From: Bacteroidales bacterium
GTDB lineage: Bacteria > Bacteroidota > Bacteroidia > Bacteroidales > GCA-2748055
DNA: 64,000 bases
Direction of reading: 5' to 3'
Assembly (NCBI GenBank): GCA_023138875.1
Contig: JAGLOO010000048.1
Location: 1 to 64,000 of the forward strand
Shown: positions 35,102-45,123 of the stretch, piece after piece
Layout of the letters: each line of letters starts with the position of its first letter
Position numbering within the stretch: the first letter of the stretch is position 1
The notes under the pieces: generated by a model
What the model was told of the DNA's origin: nothing
Databases searched by the model: none
What the model saw: only the letters and a program-made list of their open reading frames with translations
Program-made: the position numbers and the translations under genes

Positions 35102-37384
35102 TTAGAATGGGTACCCGATAGAAATATTCCACACTAGATTTTCTTTTCTCCAATGGGTTTCAAACGGGTTGATTTCATGGAATACCCAGCGTTGGTTTTC
35201 AGGCAACCACGGTTTTCTCACCGGAAAAGCCCAGTCAAATCGCAATACAAGAAGGTTTACATCAATCCGAAGCCCAACACCAACCCCAACAGCGAGTTCT
35301 TTGTAAAATGTATTCAAATCAAACTTTCCCCCATGTCGAAGTGAATCTTCACGCACCAGCCAGATATTTCCTACATCTGTGAAAAGTGCTCCTTTCAAAT
35401 ATCCGATGATCGGGAAGCGGTATTCCACATTAGCTTCCATCTTTATTTCACCTGTCTGGTCAATAAGTATATTCTTCAAGCTATCCGGTGGCTGATAAGA
35501 GCCCGGGCCCAGGGATCTGGCACGGAATGCACGGATGCTGTTTGTGCCCCCTGCATAAAACTGTTTAACATATGGAATAACGGTAGAATTTCCATATGGT
35601 AATCCAACACCTCCATACAGTCTGGTGGCAATTGTAGCCTCCTCTCCGGTTTTAATGTAATAACGTGAATCTATCCTAAATCTTAAATATTGAGAAACTG
35701 ACAATCCAAAAAGTTTAGCAGGATCTTCCGGAGAATTTTTCTCGCCGGAAGTTAGTTTATGGATCAATCCAACCATGTTACCGGAAGGATCCGCCCCAAA
35801 AGAAAAATAGTACTGTGCCTTTTTAGGATCATTAAGGTGATTATAAATGAAGTTGTATGAGGTGCCAATGATGAATTGCTCTTCAAAACTTTTACCTAAC
35901 GATGGATTCTGTGATAAAAATTGCTTGAATTCTTCTGAAGCGTCTATAAGATTGGTTAGGCTAATATTTATAGGTTTAAACAACTGGGTCAGGAACCGGT
36001 TTTTTCTCCAGGTATACTCCAGGCCGGTATTATAGGTCTGAAATTTATATAAAGATTGCCTGGAATAAATTCCTGTTCCCGTCGAAATGCTTGTAAACGG
36101 CACATATGGCCTGGATACCTTTTTTATTTTGAATGGAAAATTTCGGGGAATGTCCAGGTTGGCGTCCACACTGACTTCATAGGCCAAATCACCTTCATTT
36201 TCACCAGTGATTTGTTTTTCGAACCGACCGTTGAGGTTTATGGAGAAAACCTCTGCCCCTCGCAAGAAGTTTCGACTTTTGAAGCTGAGTTTCATGCCGG
36301 GCCCTGCAAAGTTGTTGGATTTGCTGACCGCATTGAGCTCTGTACTAACAGACATTTTCTGACTGGGAGTGAGTATTAGCAATGCGTCCAGAGCGTCTTT
36401 TTTGTCCGGCGATTCTGTATATCTTGCATTTACATACTTATAAGCCCCGATACCCATAAGTTGCCTGAGTGTATTGTTATGGTCTGTTTTGGAGTATAAA
36501 CTATCGTTTTGGAGAAATACGGAGTTCAGAAGCACCTCAGGCCTCATATAATTTTCTGCACTAATCATTGTATAATTTCCATAGCTGGATGTATCAGGAA
36601 GATAGTTTTTTAGCCTGAAATCTTCTGCCACATATACCCTGTTAATTTTGAATACCTCAGCTGACTCCTTAGGATTATCATTTTTCAACAGGAGCTTGAG
36701 TTCAACACGGTGATTTCCTTGCATAGAATCTGCCTTAAAAATCAGATAATCAGGAGTGAAATAGTAATATCCCAGATTTTTCAATTCCTGATCAATCCGC
36801 TTACGTTCCTCCTTAAGTGTCTCCAGGCTGTAAGGCATTCCCTTAGTGATGAACGTTTCGGTCCGGGATTGATTGATTGCCTGTGTTATTTGATCAATGG
36901 GTTCTGGAAAGATTACCGTATCAATTTTGTAGACCTTATTGGTTTGTATGAAATATTCGATTTGAAAGGTCTTTTTCTTTTCATGGATTTTGAATGTGGA
37001 GTTGGAATTAAAAAAACCTTTGTGATACAGGCGATTTTCAAAAGTAAGATTCAGTTTACTGCAGATTTCTTCATCAAACAGGACGGGTGGTTGTCCGAGT
37101 TTATATTTCAACCAGTATTTGACTCCTTTTTCCTTTTGAGGTTCTTTTATGGAATTGTGGATAGAAAGTCCTGGCCTCATCCAAAGAAATTTTCCATTTG
37201 GTTTTGGTATTAACTCGTTTTTAAGGTCAGCTTCTATTTTTCCAGGGTTATCCAACTTTTTTTTATCCGTAATGCTTAGTGTATTTTTAGTCACTATTTT
37301 TTGGCCTTTGGGCAGTTTACCAAGTCCGGTGCATGAGCAGATAAATAGCGCTAAAAGAATGATATGTAAATTGTTCTTATTCAA
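35102..37384 (-). CDS. TamA/BamA-like outer-membrane lipoprotein
   Basis: The 760-residue protein has a lipobox (LLALFICSCTG), POTRA-like domains (about 130-400) and a C-terminal Omp85 barrel with the conserved GGTNSIRAF loop motif and terminal aromatic strand (WNISIGYPF). It is the Bacteroidota TamA-like (TamL) type, assembling outer-membrane proteins or lipids with TamB. Only a TTG start is available at 37384, and an in-frame stop at 37394-37396 (that of tamB) precludes a longer product. Confidence 0.88.
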   Translation of the reverse strand: MNKNNLHIILLALFICSCTGLGKLPKGQKIVTKNTLSITDKKKLDNPGKIEADLKNELIPKPNGKFLWMRPGLSIHNSIKEPQKEKGVKYWLKYKLGQPPVLFDEEICSKLNLTFENRLYHKGFFNSNSTFKIHEKKKTFQIEYFIQTNKVYKIDTVIFPEPIDQITQAINQSRTETFITKGMPYSLETLKEERKRIDQELKNLGYYYFTPDYLIFKADSMQGNHRVELKLLLKNDNPKESAEVFKINRVYVAEDFRLKNYLPDTSSYGNYTMISAENYMRPEVLLNSVFLQNDSLYSKTDHNNTLRQLMGIGAYKYVNARYTESPDKKDALDALLILTPSQKMSVSTELNAVSKSNNFAGPGMKLSFKSRNFLRGAEVFSINLNGRFEKQITGENEGDLAYEVSVDANLDIPRNFPFKIKKVSRPYVPFTSISTGTGIYSRQSLYKFQTYNTGLEYTWRKNRFLTQLFKPINISLTNLIDASEEFKQFLSQNPSLGKSFEEQFIIGTSYNFIYNHLNDPKKAQYYFSFGADPSGNMVGLIHKLTSGEKNSPEDPAKLFGLSVSQYLRFRIDSRYYIKTGEEATIATRLYGGVGLPYGNSTVIPYVKQFYAGGTNSIRAFRARSLGPGSYQPPDSLKNILIDQTGEIKMEANVEYRFPIIGYLKGALFTDVGNIWLVREDSLRHGGKFDLNTFYKELAVGVGVGLRIDVNLLVLRFDWAFPVRKPWLPENQRWVFHEINPFETHWRKENLVWNISIGYPF

Positions 37385-37393
37385 TGGTAAAAA

Positions 37394-40300
37394 TCATTCT
37401 TGTTGATGTGGTGAATTATTTTTGAAACTGTCAAATTCCTTTATGAAAATAAATGCGATACCAGCATTTTGAATTTCGCCATCAAATATGTCAAATGCAT
37501 TCTCACGAAAAGCTTTTACATGATAATTTCCTGATTCCGTGATTTGATAGCTTACCGCAAATTCCGCCATACCGGCTGTGCTTTGGGTTCCGGGACTTGT
37601 GTTGACACCTTCGAGGTCGATATGGCTTTCTACCTCGGCCGATACACGATCATTGAACATTTTTTTTGACACTTTAACATCGAGCTGGGTACGGGTTTGA
37701 GCTTTATCGGAGGTATAATCATCATAGGTATTCACGCCCATATCTACATCAATACCCTTAATGAACTGGCCGGTCAAATTATTTAATTGTTGGGTCATGA
37801 TGGCATTCATACTATTTCTTGCTGCAGTAGTGGCGAAATTGTTACTGGAGGTTCCTTCATTCACATCAGGATTATCCGGAATAAATGTGCCCCCTACAAG
37901 AAGAGCAAATACCTGTTTATTACGTTCGGATTCCATGCCTGGTTGATTCAATATATTGAGTTTGGCTGCGATGGTCGGATTGTCGTTTTTATACCGGTCC
38001 GGCAGATCGATGCCAAATGAGATGACAGGATACAGTATTTGATTGTCTATATTGATAATCACTTCGTATGGTAATCGCTGGTTGTACATTGATTTTTCAT
38101 AGCTGCTTATCTCATTTGATACTAATCCTACCGAATTGGTTCTAACCTCATGCCGTGCTGAAAAATTGACTTCACCATCCATCACATTTCCTGACCAGGC
38201 GATGGTACTGCCCGGATCATAAACAAACTTCTTTTTTACTAATCCATAAAACGATAGCTCATAAAAACCTTCTTTTAACTCCAGCAGACCATTCAGATGT
38301 CCTCTTTGCGTATCATTGTACTTGTATTGCAGGTTACCGTTCAATTTAAAAGATGTAATATCCCCGGAATTGGGATCTAAATATATGCTGAACTGAGCTT
38401 GAGGATCTATTTTAAGGTTTACAGTGAGATCAATCCCCTTTATCATTGAGATTAAGGAATCGGCGATAAATTGATTCGGGTCCAGGGTCATAACGGTATC
38501 TGATTTATCTTCGAAATCAGTAAATACTACAACTCCCTCATCAGTAATTAACTCCAGGTCTTTGCCTGGTAACACATACATGATGTCTGTGTTTTTATTG
38601 ATGGTAAATCCTGAATTGACCACCAGGTTAGAAAGTTTTCCTTTAACATCAATATCCATTCCCAACAGAAGTTTTCCAACAACGGATTTGTTTTTTTCTT
38701 CTTTATTGTTGACGGCCACGAAATCCGGTGATGTCAATTCAAGATCGAATTCCGGATCAATAAGCTTCCGGGCGTCAATGCTTCCCTTTACAGAAATATG
38801 ATGATTAAGGCTATCAGAGACATTGAAATTCTTGAATTCAACCTGGTTATCTTTTACAGAGACCGATCCATTCGCAGTCAATAAGGTATTCAATGATCCT
38901 ATGGTCATGGAAAGATCATTGAAATTCATCTGTCCACTCAGCCTTGGATTGGCAATTTCACCAATGATTTCTATCCTGCCATTTACTCCGCCATTCAAGC
39001 CGGTTAGATAATCACCCACCAAATCCGAAAAAACTTCCGCTTGTGTGATATCTGTAACAAGGGCAGCTTCAATGTCACTACTTTCCGAGTTAATTTCAGA
39101 TCTCCCATCCAGCTTTATGGAGTTTATATCATCCGTCAGGCTAAGTGAATAGCTAATGGCTTCCTGTGGCTTAAAATCGATCAGTGCTTTCAGGTTGCCC
39201 AACCCGACCTCCTGAGAACTTAAATCATTAATAATCAGATCGTTTTTAACTGTCAATTCACCAAATAAATCAATAACATCGATTGTTCCATTTAACCTTC
39301 CTTTTAGGATTTGAGGTGCTTTTTCTTTTTCCAGAATACCTGTTATATTCTGGATCTCGAATTGTTTAAAATTCAATTTTAAATGATCATCTGCGGATTC
39401 CAGCCAAATTTTCTGATTGTCATGAGTCAGTAATGCAGATTGGATGCTAATGTCTCTGTTTTTAATGATCACCTTATTATTCTGGTCCACAAACCATTTT
39501 CGGTGATCAATGATAAGTTTTTCAGGATTCAGGCTGATAATATACGAACCGTCCATATTCGCCACATTGGTTTCAATATGATATTTGAGACTGTCCCGGA
39601 TATCATTAATACTCAATAATAGTCTGGCTTTCTGTTCTGCAAATTTTGTTTTGAATGAAATATTCTTTACAAAGGCCGAATCATAGGAGAATTGATCTAA
39701 TTCTATTTTTGTTATGATTGAGTCTTCTTCAGAATTCAAAAGAAAAGACAATCCGTCTAATTCCCAGTTTGCATAACTGAGTTTAGGGACCTTGATATCC
39801 ACTTCAAACAGGTCATTTGCTCCTTCGTAACTTGCATGGCAATGATCAATTGTAAATTCCTGAAGGCCGTCAATCAGGAAATTGGTAAAAAAGTAAGGTT
39901 CATTAAGTGACAGGTCAAAATCAAACCGGTGTTCTTTCTTGCTTAAGAGCGAATCGGGAACAGCAATATAATTATTAATGTGATTGTAAAATGCAGTTTT
40001 TAGTTCTGCAATTTTTGTATTTCCGGTAAGTGATGCATTAATAATATCTGATGTCAGATCAAAATTGGTATATTCTTTCTTAATGTCGGAAATCAGCTTC
40101 ATTTCACTGATCTGGTAGTTGCCAGCAGCATTGGACAGATTGATGTCCGATAAAACGAAAGTTCCGTCAATATTATCTCTGGAAGTAAAATCTGTGTTGA
40201 TATCTATATTTCCTGAAATCACAAAATCTTCATTAAGCAGGTTCATGCCCTTTAAATCAGCATTTTTAACCTTGATATCCAGGTTATAATGATTTGAAGA

Positions 40301-42346
40301 TTCACGGAGCAATGCTTCGCCTGTTGCAATTAGAGATATTACTGTATCATTGATTGAAGAATAGAATGATAACAGGTTATCTTTTCTTTCAACATCCATT
40401 TGCAGGTTATTATAGATGTATCCAAAAAGATCTATTGATTGAATATCGAGTTCTGTTTTAAAAACATTATAGATTCCTTCGGATTGCGTGCCTTTAAATT
40501 GGCCATCCATCATTATTTCTCCATATGTACTATCATTCAATAATTGCCCGATATCAAGGGATTGGATGCGAAAATCTGACGATAGTTCATTGCCTGATAA
40601 TTGCGTCTCTGTCCAAAGATCTCCAATATCGGTCTTTATAATTGCATTGAAATCCATGGAATCCGGAAGGTAATTCAGCGCAACGGTAATACCGATAACT
40701 TCAGGAAGGGTTATCTGTGCGGGAAGCAGGGTGTCTGGTAATATTTTCATTATGTCTCCCGAAGAAGTGAGCAAGGTATCCAGGTCAAGCCTGATGTTGA
40801 GATCTGTTGAGGGCAAACCTTCAATTGATCCATTTGCCCTGAGTAAAGTCGCATTTCCAATACCAGCGCTGCAACTTTCCAGGGTTAGATTATCCAAAGA
40901 ACCATTGATTATTAAATTTTTGACATCAACTTGATCAAGATTTGCAAGTATTGGATATTGATCCAGAACGGAGATAAACGGGGCTATCTCGCTGACATGG
41001 ATGTTTCCATGAAGATCAGATCTTATTTCAAGCTTTTCGATGTATTTACCAAATTCAGACAAGGATGTATAGCCCAGGGAAACAGTTCCTTTCATGGAAC
41101 TCCTGGCTGTGGATATGCCTATATCTGTCGCACGAATAGATTGGTTGTCCATGCTAAACTTTCCTTCTACTTGCGTAAGTTCAGCTCCTGAGATTTCCTT
41201 TACCTGAAGCTGTTTTATTTTCGCCCCTGTGCTGTTTCTATTGAAATAGGCGCTGTCCGCCAAGAAATTAAAATCCCTTAAATTCATGTGCCGGTAATCC
41301 ATTCCTGATGGATCCCGGTCTTCCGGGCCAAGGTCCATTTCATAGGAAGTATTGGTAACTTCAAGCTGATTAACGGAGAAATTCCAGGGGAATTCACCAA
41401 AGGTAAATTTGTTATTTACTCTTTTTTCTTTTGTCCTGGGCATTATTTGCAGGGCTACCTCAATCCCATCTGCTTTGAGATTGTCTAATTCTATACCGGA
41501 TGTTTTTAGGTCGAGTTTCTTTGGCTTTAATTGCGCCTGTTTCAACCCGGCTAAAAGAGCTAAATTTCCATGAACCGAATTGAGATCGAAATGGATATCT
41601 TCCAAATTCACCTTTTTCAGGTCTATATCAAATGGCAATTCGAAAGTCGCACTGGGAGAATTGTCCGTTTCTTCTTGGGTTGTAGTTTGAGCAATTAAAA
41701 TCGACAAAGAGGTCTTTTGAAGATCAATCTTTTTAATGTTGTATTTACCGGAAATAACATCTGTTGAATTGGCTGTAATTAACAAATGGCCCAGATCCAG
41801 CGAAATTCCGCTTGAATCAATCCGGTTATTATATGTTGCCTTTATATTTCTTAATTCGAGTTTATCAAAACCAATTTTCCATGAAGAATCAACAGTTTCC
41901 TTTTTAACTTTTTCCGTATTGGTAAATACATCAATGAAAGGAGAGAAATTGAATGAGCCGTCAGATTGCTTTTTATATATTTTTGCTTTCAACCCATCAA
42001 TAAGGAGATGATCGATATTAACTCTCTGTCTGATTAAAGGAATAAGATCTGCATCAATTTTTATTTGATGGCAATATAATAATGTATCGGCCACAGGATC
42101 TTCTATGAAAACATCTCTGATTTTGATGGCTTTTGGAAAAGCGATATGGATCGAACCTATTTCAACTTTCATATTTACCTTTTCGCTAATGATATTAGTG
42201 GCTCTGGTTGTAACAAACTTTTGAACCGGAGGAATGAGCAGCAATAGGGATAATACAATGAGTAAGGAAATAAAGGACGCAAAACACCATACCAGTATCC
42301 TCAGGATATATCTTATATATGATGGCATTGAAACTTTGCGAATCAT
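37394..42346 (-). CDS. tamB: TamB-like translocation/assembly protein (DUF490)
   Basis: The 1650-residue protein has one N-terminal inner-membrane helix (about 13-35), an AsmA-like start (KVNMKVEIGSIHIAFPKAIKI), a very long region of repeated beta strands that forms the periplasm-spanning groove, and a C-terminal DUF490 domain (about 1230-1630). It spans the periplasm to the TamA-like protein encoded next and is thought to move phospholipids or help assemble outer-membrane proteins. Its stop is 9 bp before the TTG start of that gene and in the same frame. Confidence 0.92.
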   Translation of the reverse strand: MIRKVSMPSYIRYILRILVWCFASFISLLIVLSLLLLIPPVQKFVTTRATNIISEKVNMKVEIGSIHIAFPKAIKIRDVFIEDPVADTLLYCHQIKIDADLIPLIRQRVNIDHLLIDGLKAKIYKKQSDGSFNFSPFIDVFTNTEKVKKETVDSSWKIGFDKLELRNIKATYNNRIDSSGISLDLGHLLITANSTDVISGKYNIKKIDLQKTSLSILIAQTTTQEETDNSPSATFELPFDIDLKKVNLEDIHFDLNSVHGNLALLAGLKQAQLKPKKLDLKTSGIELDNLKADGIEVALQIMPRTKEKRVNNKFTFGEFPWNFSVNQLEVTNTSYEMDLGPEDRDPSGMDYRHMNLRDFNFLADSAYFNRNSTGAKIKQLQVKEISGAELTQVEGKFSMDNQSIRATDIGISTARSSMKGTVSLGYTSLSEFGKYIEKLEIRSDLHGNIHVSEIAPFISVLDQYPILANLDQVDVKNLIINGSLDNLTLESCSAGIGNATLLRANGSIEGLPSTDLNIRLDLDTLLTSSGDIMKILPDTLLPAQITLPEVIGITVALNYLPDSMDFNAIIKTDIGDLWTETQLSGNELSSDFRIQSLDIGQLLNDSTYGEIMMDGQFKGTQSEGIYNVFKTELDIQSIDLFGYIYNNLQMDVERKDNLLSFYSSINDTVISLIATGEALLRESSNHYNLDIKVKNADLKGMNLLNEDFVISGNIDINTDFTSRDNIDGTFVLSDINLSNAAGNYQISEMKLISDIKKEYTNFDLTSDIINASLTGNTKIAELKTAFYNHINNYIAVPDSLLSKKEHRFDFDLSLNEPYFFTNFLIDGLQEFTIDHCHASYEGANDLFEVDIKVPKLSYANWELDGLSFLLNSEEDSIITKIELDQFSYDSAFVKNISFKTKFAEQKARLLLSINDIRDSLKYHIETNVANMDGSYIISLNPEKLIIDHRKWFVDQNNKVIIKNRDISIQSALLTHDNQKIWLESADDHLKLNFKQFEIQNITGILEKEKAPQILKGRLNGTIDVIDLFGELTVKNDLIINDLSSQEVGLGNLKALIDFKPQEAISYSLSLTDDINSIKLDGRSEINSESSDIEAALVTDITQAEVFSDLVGDYLTGLNGGVNGRIEIIGEIANPRLSGQMNFNDLSMTIGSLNTLLTANGSVSVKDNQVEFKNFNVSDSLNHHISVKGSIDARKLIDPEFDLELTSPDFVAVNNKEEKNKSVVGKLLLGMDIDVKGKLSNLVVNSGFTINKNTDIMYVLPGKDLELITDEGVVVFTDFEDKSDTVMTLDPNQFIADSLISMIKGIDLTVNLKIDPQAQFSIYLDPNSGDITSFKLNGNLQYKYNDTQRGHLNGLLELKEGFYELSFYGLVKKKFVYDPGSTIAWSGNVMDGEVNFSARHEVRTNSVGLVSNEISSYEKSMYNQRLPYEVIINIDNQILYPVISFGIDLPDRYKNDNPTIAAKLNILNQPGMESERNKQVFALLVGGTFIPDNPDVNEGTSSNNFATTAARNSMNAIMTQQLNNLTGQFIKGIDVDMGVNTYDDYTSDKAQTRTQLDVKVSKKMFNDRVSAEVESHIDLEGVNTSPGTQSTAGMAEFAVSYQITESGNYHVKAFRENAFDIFDGEIQNAGIAFIFIKEFDSFKNNSPHQQE

Positions 42347-42611
42347 GGCTTTTCAGAATATATGTTTTCTGATACTCTAAAATTATTCAGAAATATGAAT
42401 TATTAAGGGAAAATTGCAGAAATAGTATAGAATTGATATCCTCAATGCCTCTACTAACAGGGACCAGCTTGGTTGTTGGCATTATTCTTGATGTTTATCA
42501 TTAAGTCACAGTATGATGCATTTGGTTAGTATTAACCACTAATTAACCTGATAGGAGTCATATTGATGTCGATCAATTATTAAATTAATTGGACCTTAAA
42601 AACTTACCGCC
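42347..42611. promoter_or_regulatory. Divergent intergenic region between tamB and tonB
   Basis: The 265-bp gap separates two divergent genes and should hold both promoters. A short inverted repeat CAATTA-N6-TAATTG lies near 42575-42592, about 20 bp before the tonB ATG. It could be an operator but is AT-rich and may be chance. Confidence 0.3.
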
Positions 42612-43301
42612 ATGAATCTAAAGAAAACAAAACATGCAAACCTTGAGAAGAAGCGAGGAGTATATTTCATCATCGGATTAATTGTAACACTCTCAATTGT
42701 ATTGATCAGTTTTGAGTGGACAACACCGACCGAAGGAATTGCAGATATAGAAAAAGTGAAGGATATTGACTTTGAAAGCGAGATGATTCAAATTACACGA
42801 CGAGAGGAGCCTAAACCAGAACCTAAGCCTGAATTACCCCCGATAATAGATGCCATATTACCTGTCGATGATGATATAGAGTTAGATGATATCGAATTCA
42901 ATATAGAGGTCACGAAGAAGACCAAATACGATTATCTATATGTTCCACCTGATGTAGGTGAAAAAATCGAAGGGGGAGAAGATTTCTTTTACATTGTTGA
43001 AGATATGCCAACGTTTAATGGTGGAGATCCCAACAAGGAGTTTAGTTGGTATATAGCCCGCAATCTACGATATCCTGAGATAGCTGCTGAAAATGGAGTT
43101 AGCGGACGTGTGATCGTTCAATTTGATATCGACAAAACAGGTTCGTTAGTAGATGCAAAGATTTTTCGGAGCATCGATCCTGCTCTGGATGAAGAAGCAA
43201 TTAGAGTAGTCTTAACTTCCCCAAAATGGACACCTGGAAAGCAACGCAACAAAGCTGTAAAAGTACGATATATCTTTCCTATAAACTTTGTGCTTCAGTA
43301 A
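42612..43301 (+). CDS. tonB: TonB family energy transducer
   Basis: The 229-residue protein has one N-terminal helix (about 18-37), a Pro/Glu/Lys-rich periplasm-spanning linker (EEPKPEPKPELPP) and a C-terminal TonB domain with YPEIAAENGVSGRVIVQF and SPKWTPGKQRNKAV. It would energise TonB-dependent receptors together with ExbB/ExbD, which are not in the window. It is monocistronic. Confidence 0.9.
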   Translation: MNLKKTKHANLEKKRGVYFIIGLIVTLSIVLISFEWTTPTEGIADIEKVKDIDFESEMIQITRREEPKPEPKPELPPIIDAILPVDDDIELDDIEFNIEVTKKTKYDYLYVPPDVGEKIEGGEDFFYIVEDMPTFNGGDPNKEFSWYIARNLRYPEIAAENGVSGRVIVQFDIDKTGSLVDAKIFRSIDPALDEEAIRVVLTSPKWTPGKQRNKAVKVRYIFPINFVLQ

Positions 43302-43387
43302 ATTACCGAATTATTGGGTAAACCTTAATCCCGATTTCCAGCTAACCAGTGAGGTTGGGTTTCTGTTTTACAGAAAGTTTATTATAC

Positions 43388-44059
43388 TTAATTGGCCGGA
43401 AAATAGAGTGGATGTTTCTCGTTGTACCTGTGGATAAATACCAATTTCATCTTTTTCTTTTGTCGTTTCCTGAGGTCATTGTATTCGGCGTAAAGCTCAG
43501 GATCACTCTTGAGCAGTTCTCCTACTGTCTCAGTATTATATTCCCTCACTTCGTTCGACTCAAAATCGTATAGGTATTCCTTATGTTTCGCAGTGATAAT
43601 ATTGTTGGAATGGAAATACTTGGAAAAGTAGTCATATCCGTATGATTCAGGAGTGTAAGTAGTTTCAGATGCTATAAAACGAGAAATACTACCTAAATAA
43701 TATATCCTGTGAAACTTATTCCCCACATTGATATAAAGCTCTCCGATGCGCCCGTATCCCCAGACATCTTTAGTTTTCATCAGTTTTTTCACACCGTTGT
43801 CGTCATAGATTACTATCTCCTTATTCGCGGTGACCTTTTTATAGAAATCCCGGTCGAATATGTCCAGGTCCGTAATGATCCTGGCCGGGGAAATGGGACG
43901 GTTAGCTTTCACCATTTCAAGATTGGCAAATATCCCATTCCTGAATTCAAATTCGTGGGTATACTTAACCATACGGATTCCTTCAACGTCCTGTGCTACC
44001 AGAGCCGGGACAAGCATCAACAGCATCAATAATCCCTTAATTCGCAGAACCAGATACAT
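43388..44059 (-). CDS. Secreted protein of unknown function
   Basis: The 223-residue protein has an N-terminal signal peptide (hydrophobic core LLMLLMLVPALVAQ) and no recognised domain. It is rich in Tyr, Lys and Glu and is likely periplasmic. It is convergent with tonB with an 86-bp gap and no convincing terminator. Confidence 0.6.
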   Translation of the reverse strand: MYLVLRIKGLLMLLMLVPALVAQDVEGIRMVKYTHEFEFRNGIFANLEMVKANRPISPARIITDLDIFDRDFYKKVTANKEIVIYDDNGVKKLMKTKDVWGYGRIGELYINVGNKFHRIYYLGSISRFIASETTYTPESYGYDYFSKYFHSNNIITAKHKEYLYDFESNEVREYNTETVGELLKSDPELYAEYNDLRKRQKKKMKLVFIHRYNEKHPLYFPAN

Positions 44060-44226
44060 ATCACCAACATCTACAAAATTCTAACTAATAAATGTTTATT
44101 GCACAAAAATTGCGCCACTGTTAGTCAGGATTGTACACCTTTTCTCTTACTTTATTCTGAAGCTATTTAAGAATACCCTTGTTTCCTCAATTCATACTAT
44201 GGATCATATACTGCGATATAGTATAT

Positions 44227-44760
44227 TCATTTCTTGATGAAAACCTGGGATATTAAGATCCTACCCGATTCAGATACTTTTACGATGTATATGCCATTAG
44301 TCAATGATTTAATATTAATATTTTCATCAACATTTATGGTCCCGGACAAAATTAGTTTCCCAGATATGTCAAGTATAGTATAATTAGTGATTTTTTGGAG
44401 GTTACTTATTGATAGCTGATGATTCGTTGGATTCGGAAATATCAATATCTCATCATTCTGGCCCTGGCTGTATATATTGGTTATCGTTAATGGAGTTCCC
44501 CATGTTGATGTGCCCTTTTTATAGTAAACAGGTCTTACATATACTTCATTGTAGCATGAAATTCCTCCCGAACAAAAAAAGTAAGGACCACCAAGTCCTT
44601 TAATATATTCATCTCTTGAAATACATCCATCTTCTATAGGCAAATTCCAGCAAGAATCGCCTGAAAAATAAAATCTCTTGCTATTAATAGTTTTAGATAA
44701 ATGCGAACCATTAACCATTCTGTGTACATAAGCTGAATTCCCTTGAATTAGCAGCTCCAA
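44227..44760 (-). pseudogene. 3' fragment of a T9SS cargo protein
   Basis: The 177 residues end in a complete type IX secretion type A sorting domain (about 100-177: IFPNPTNHQLSI, LDISGKLILSG, LTNGIYIVKV, SQVFIKK). The N-terminal part has Cys pairs but no signal peptide, start ATG or catalytic domain, and the reading frame opens with TTG exactly where an oppositely oriented coding remnant begins. It is therefore the tail of a larger secreted protein cut by a rearrangement. Confidence 0.7.
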
Positions 44761-44762
44761 TA

Positions 44763-44906
44763 GGTGATAAGCTTACATTTGATGTTATTGCTGGGTACAA
44801 CTCTTACACTATGAAGTACAGTGAGGATGATGAAGATAATTTGAGAGCAGTATATGGAACTTTTGGTTTACAATTAGGGTTTACAGTTTTACTTGGTTCA
44901 AATTAA
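44763..44906 (+). pseudogene. C-terminal fragment of an outer-membrane beta-barrel protein
   Basis: The forward strand encodes about 47 residues, running from GDKLTFDVIAGYNSYTMKYS to GLQLGFTVLLGSN and then TAA. Alternating hydrophobic strands and the terminal strand are typical of an outer-membrane protein C-terminus. No start, signal peptide or upstream barrel precedes it. It abuts the T9SS fragment head to head. Confidence 0.45.
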
Positions 44907-44913
44907 TGGTAAA

Positions 44914-44937
44914 GAATCGTCCCCTCCACCGTCCCCC
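44914..44937. repeat. REP-like GGGGACGG-type sequence
   Basis: The minus strand carries two copies of GGGGACG(G/A) separated by a few bases (revcomp of ATCGTCCCCTCCACCGTCCC), a motif frequent in repeats linked to REP-associated (IS200-like) transposases. No second copy or transposase gene is in this window, so the assignment rests on motif likeness only. Confidence 0.3.
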
Positions 44938-44979
44938 GAAAAAGAGAAACCCTCCTAACATGTTATGCTAGAAGGGTTT
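44938..44979 (-). terminator. Rho-independent terminator of tRNA-Gln
   Basis: On the minus strand the stem AAACCCTTCTA/TAGGAGGGTTT with one G-T pair is followed by CTCTTTTTC, 15 bp after the tRNA end. Confidence 0.78.
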
Positions 44980-44993
44980 ACATTTAATTTCTG

Positions 44994-45066
44994 TTGACCC
45001 GCCAGGGCTCGAACCTGGACTCTTCTGAACCAAAATCAGATGTGTTGCCAGTTACACCACGGGTCA
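44994..45066 (-). tRNA. tRNA-Gln (anticodon TTG)
   Basis: The 73-nt cloverleaf is complete: acceptor TGACCCG/CGGGTCA, anticodon stem TCTGA/TCAGA around loop TTTTGGT, and T-arm CCAGG-TTCGAGC-CCTGG. The anticodon TTG reads CAA. CCA is not encoded. Confidence 0.95.
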
Positions 45067-45090
45067 ATCGTGGTTGCGAAAACCGGGTTG

Positions 45091-45123
45091 CAAATATACA
45101 AAATAATACAATTATTCTGCAAT
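45091..45123 (-). promoter_or_regulatory. Bacteroidota-type promoter of tRNA-Gln
   Basis: On the minus strand ATTG (45120-45123), a 21-bp spacer and TATATTTG (45091-45098) resemble the TTTG-N19/20-TAnnTTTG consensus. The -33 part lies within the last codons of the PspC gene. Confidence 0.5.

Noticed and set aside
42575-42592. AT-rich inverted repeat upstream of tonB as a regulator binding site
   Set aside because: A 6-bp half site in AT-rich DNA is likely by chance, and no regulator is known; it is mentioned only within the intergenic entry.
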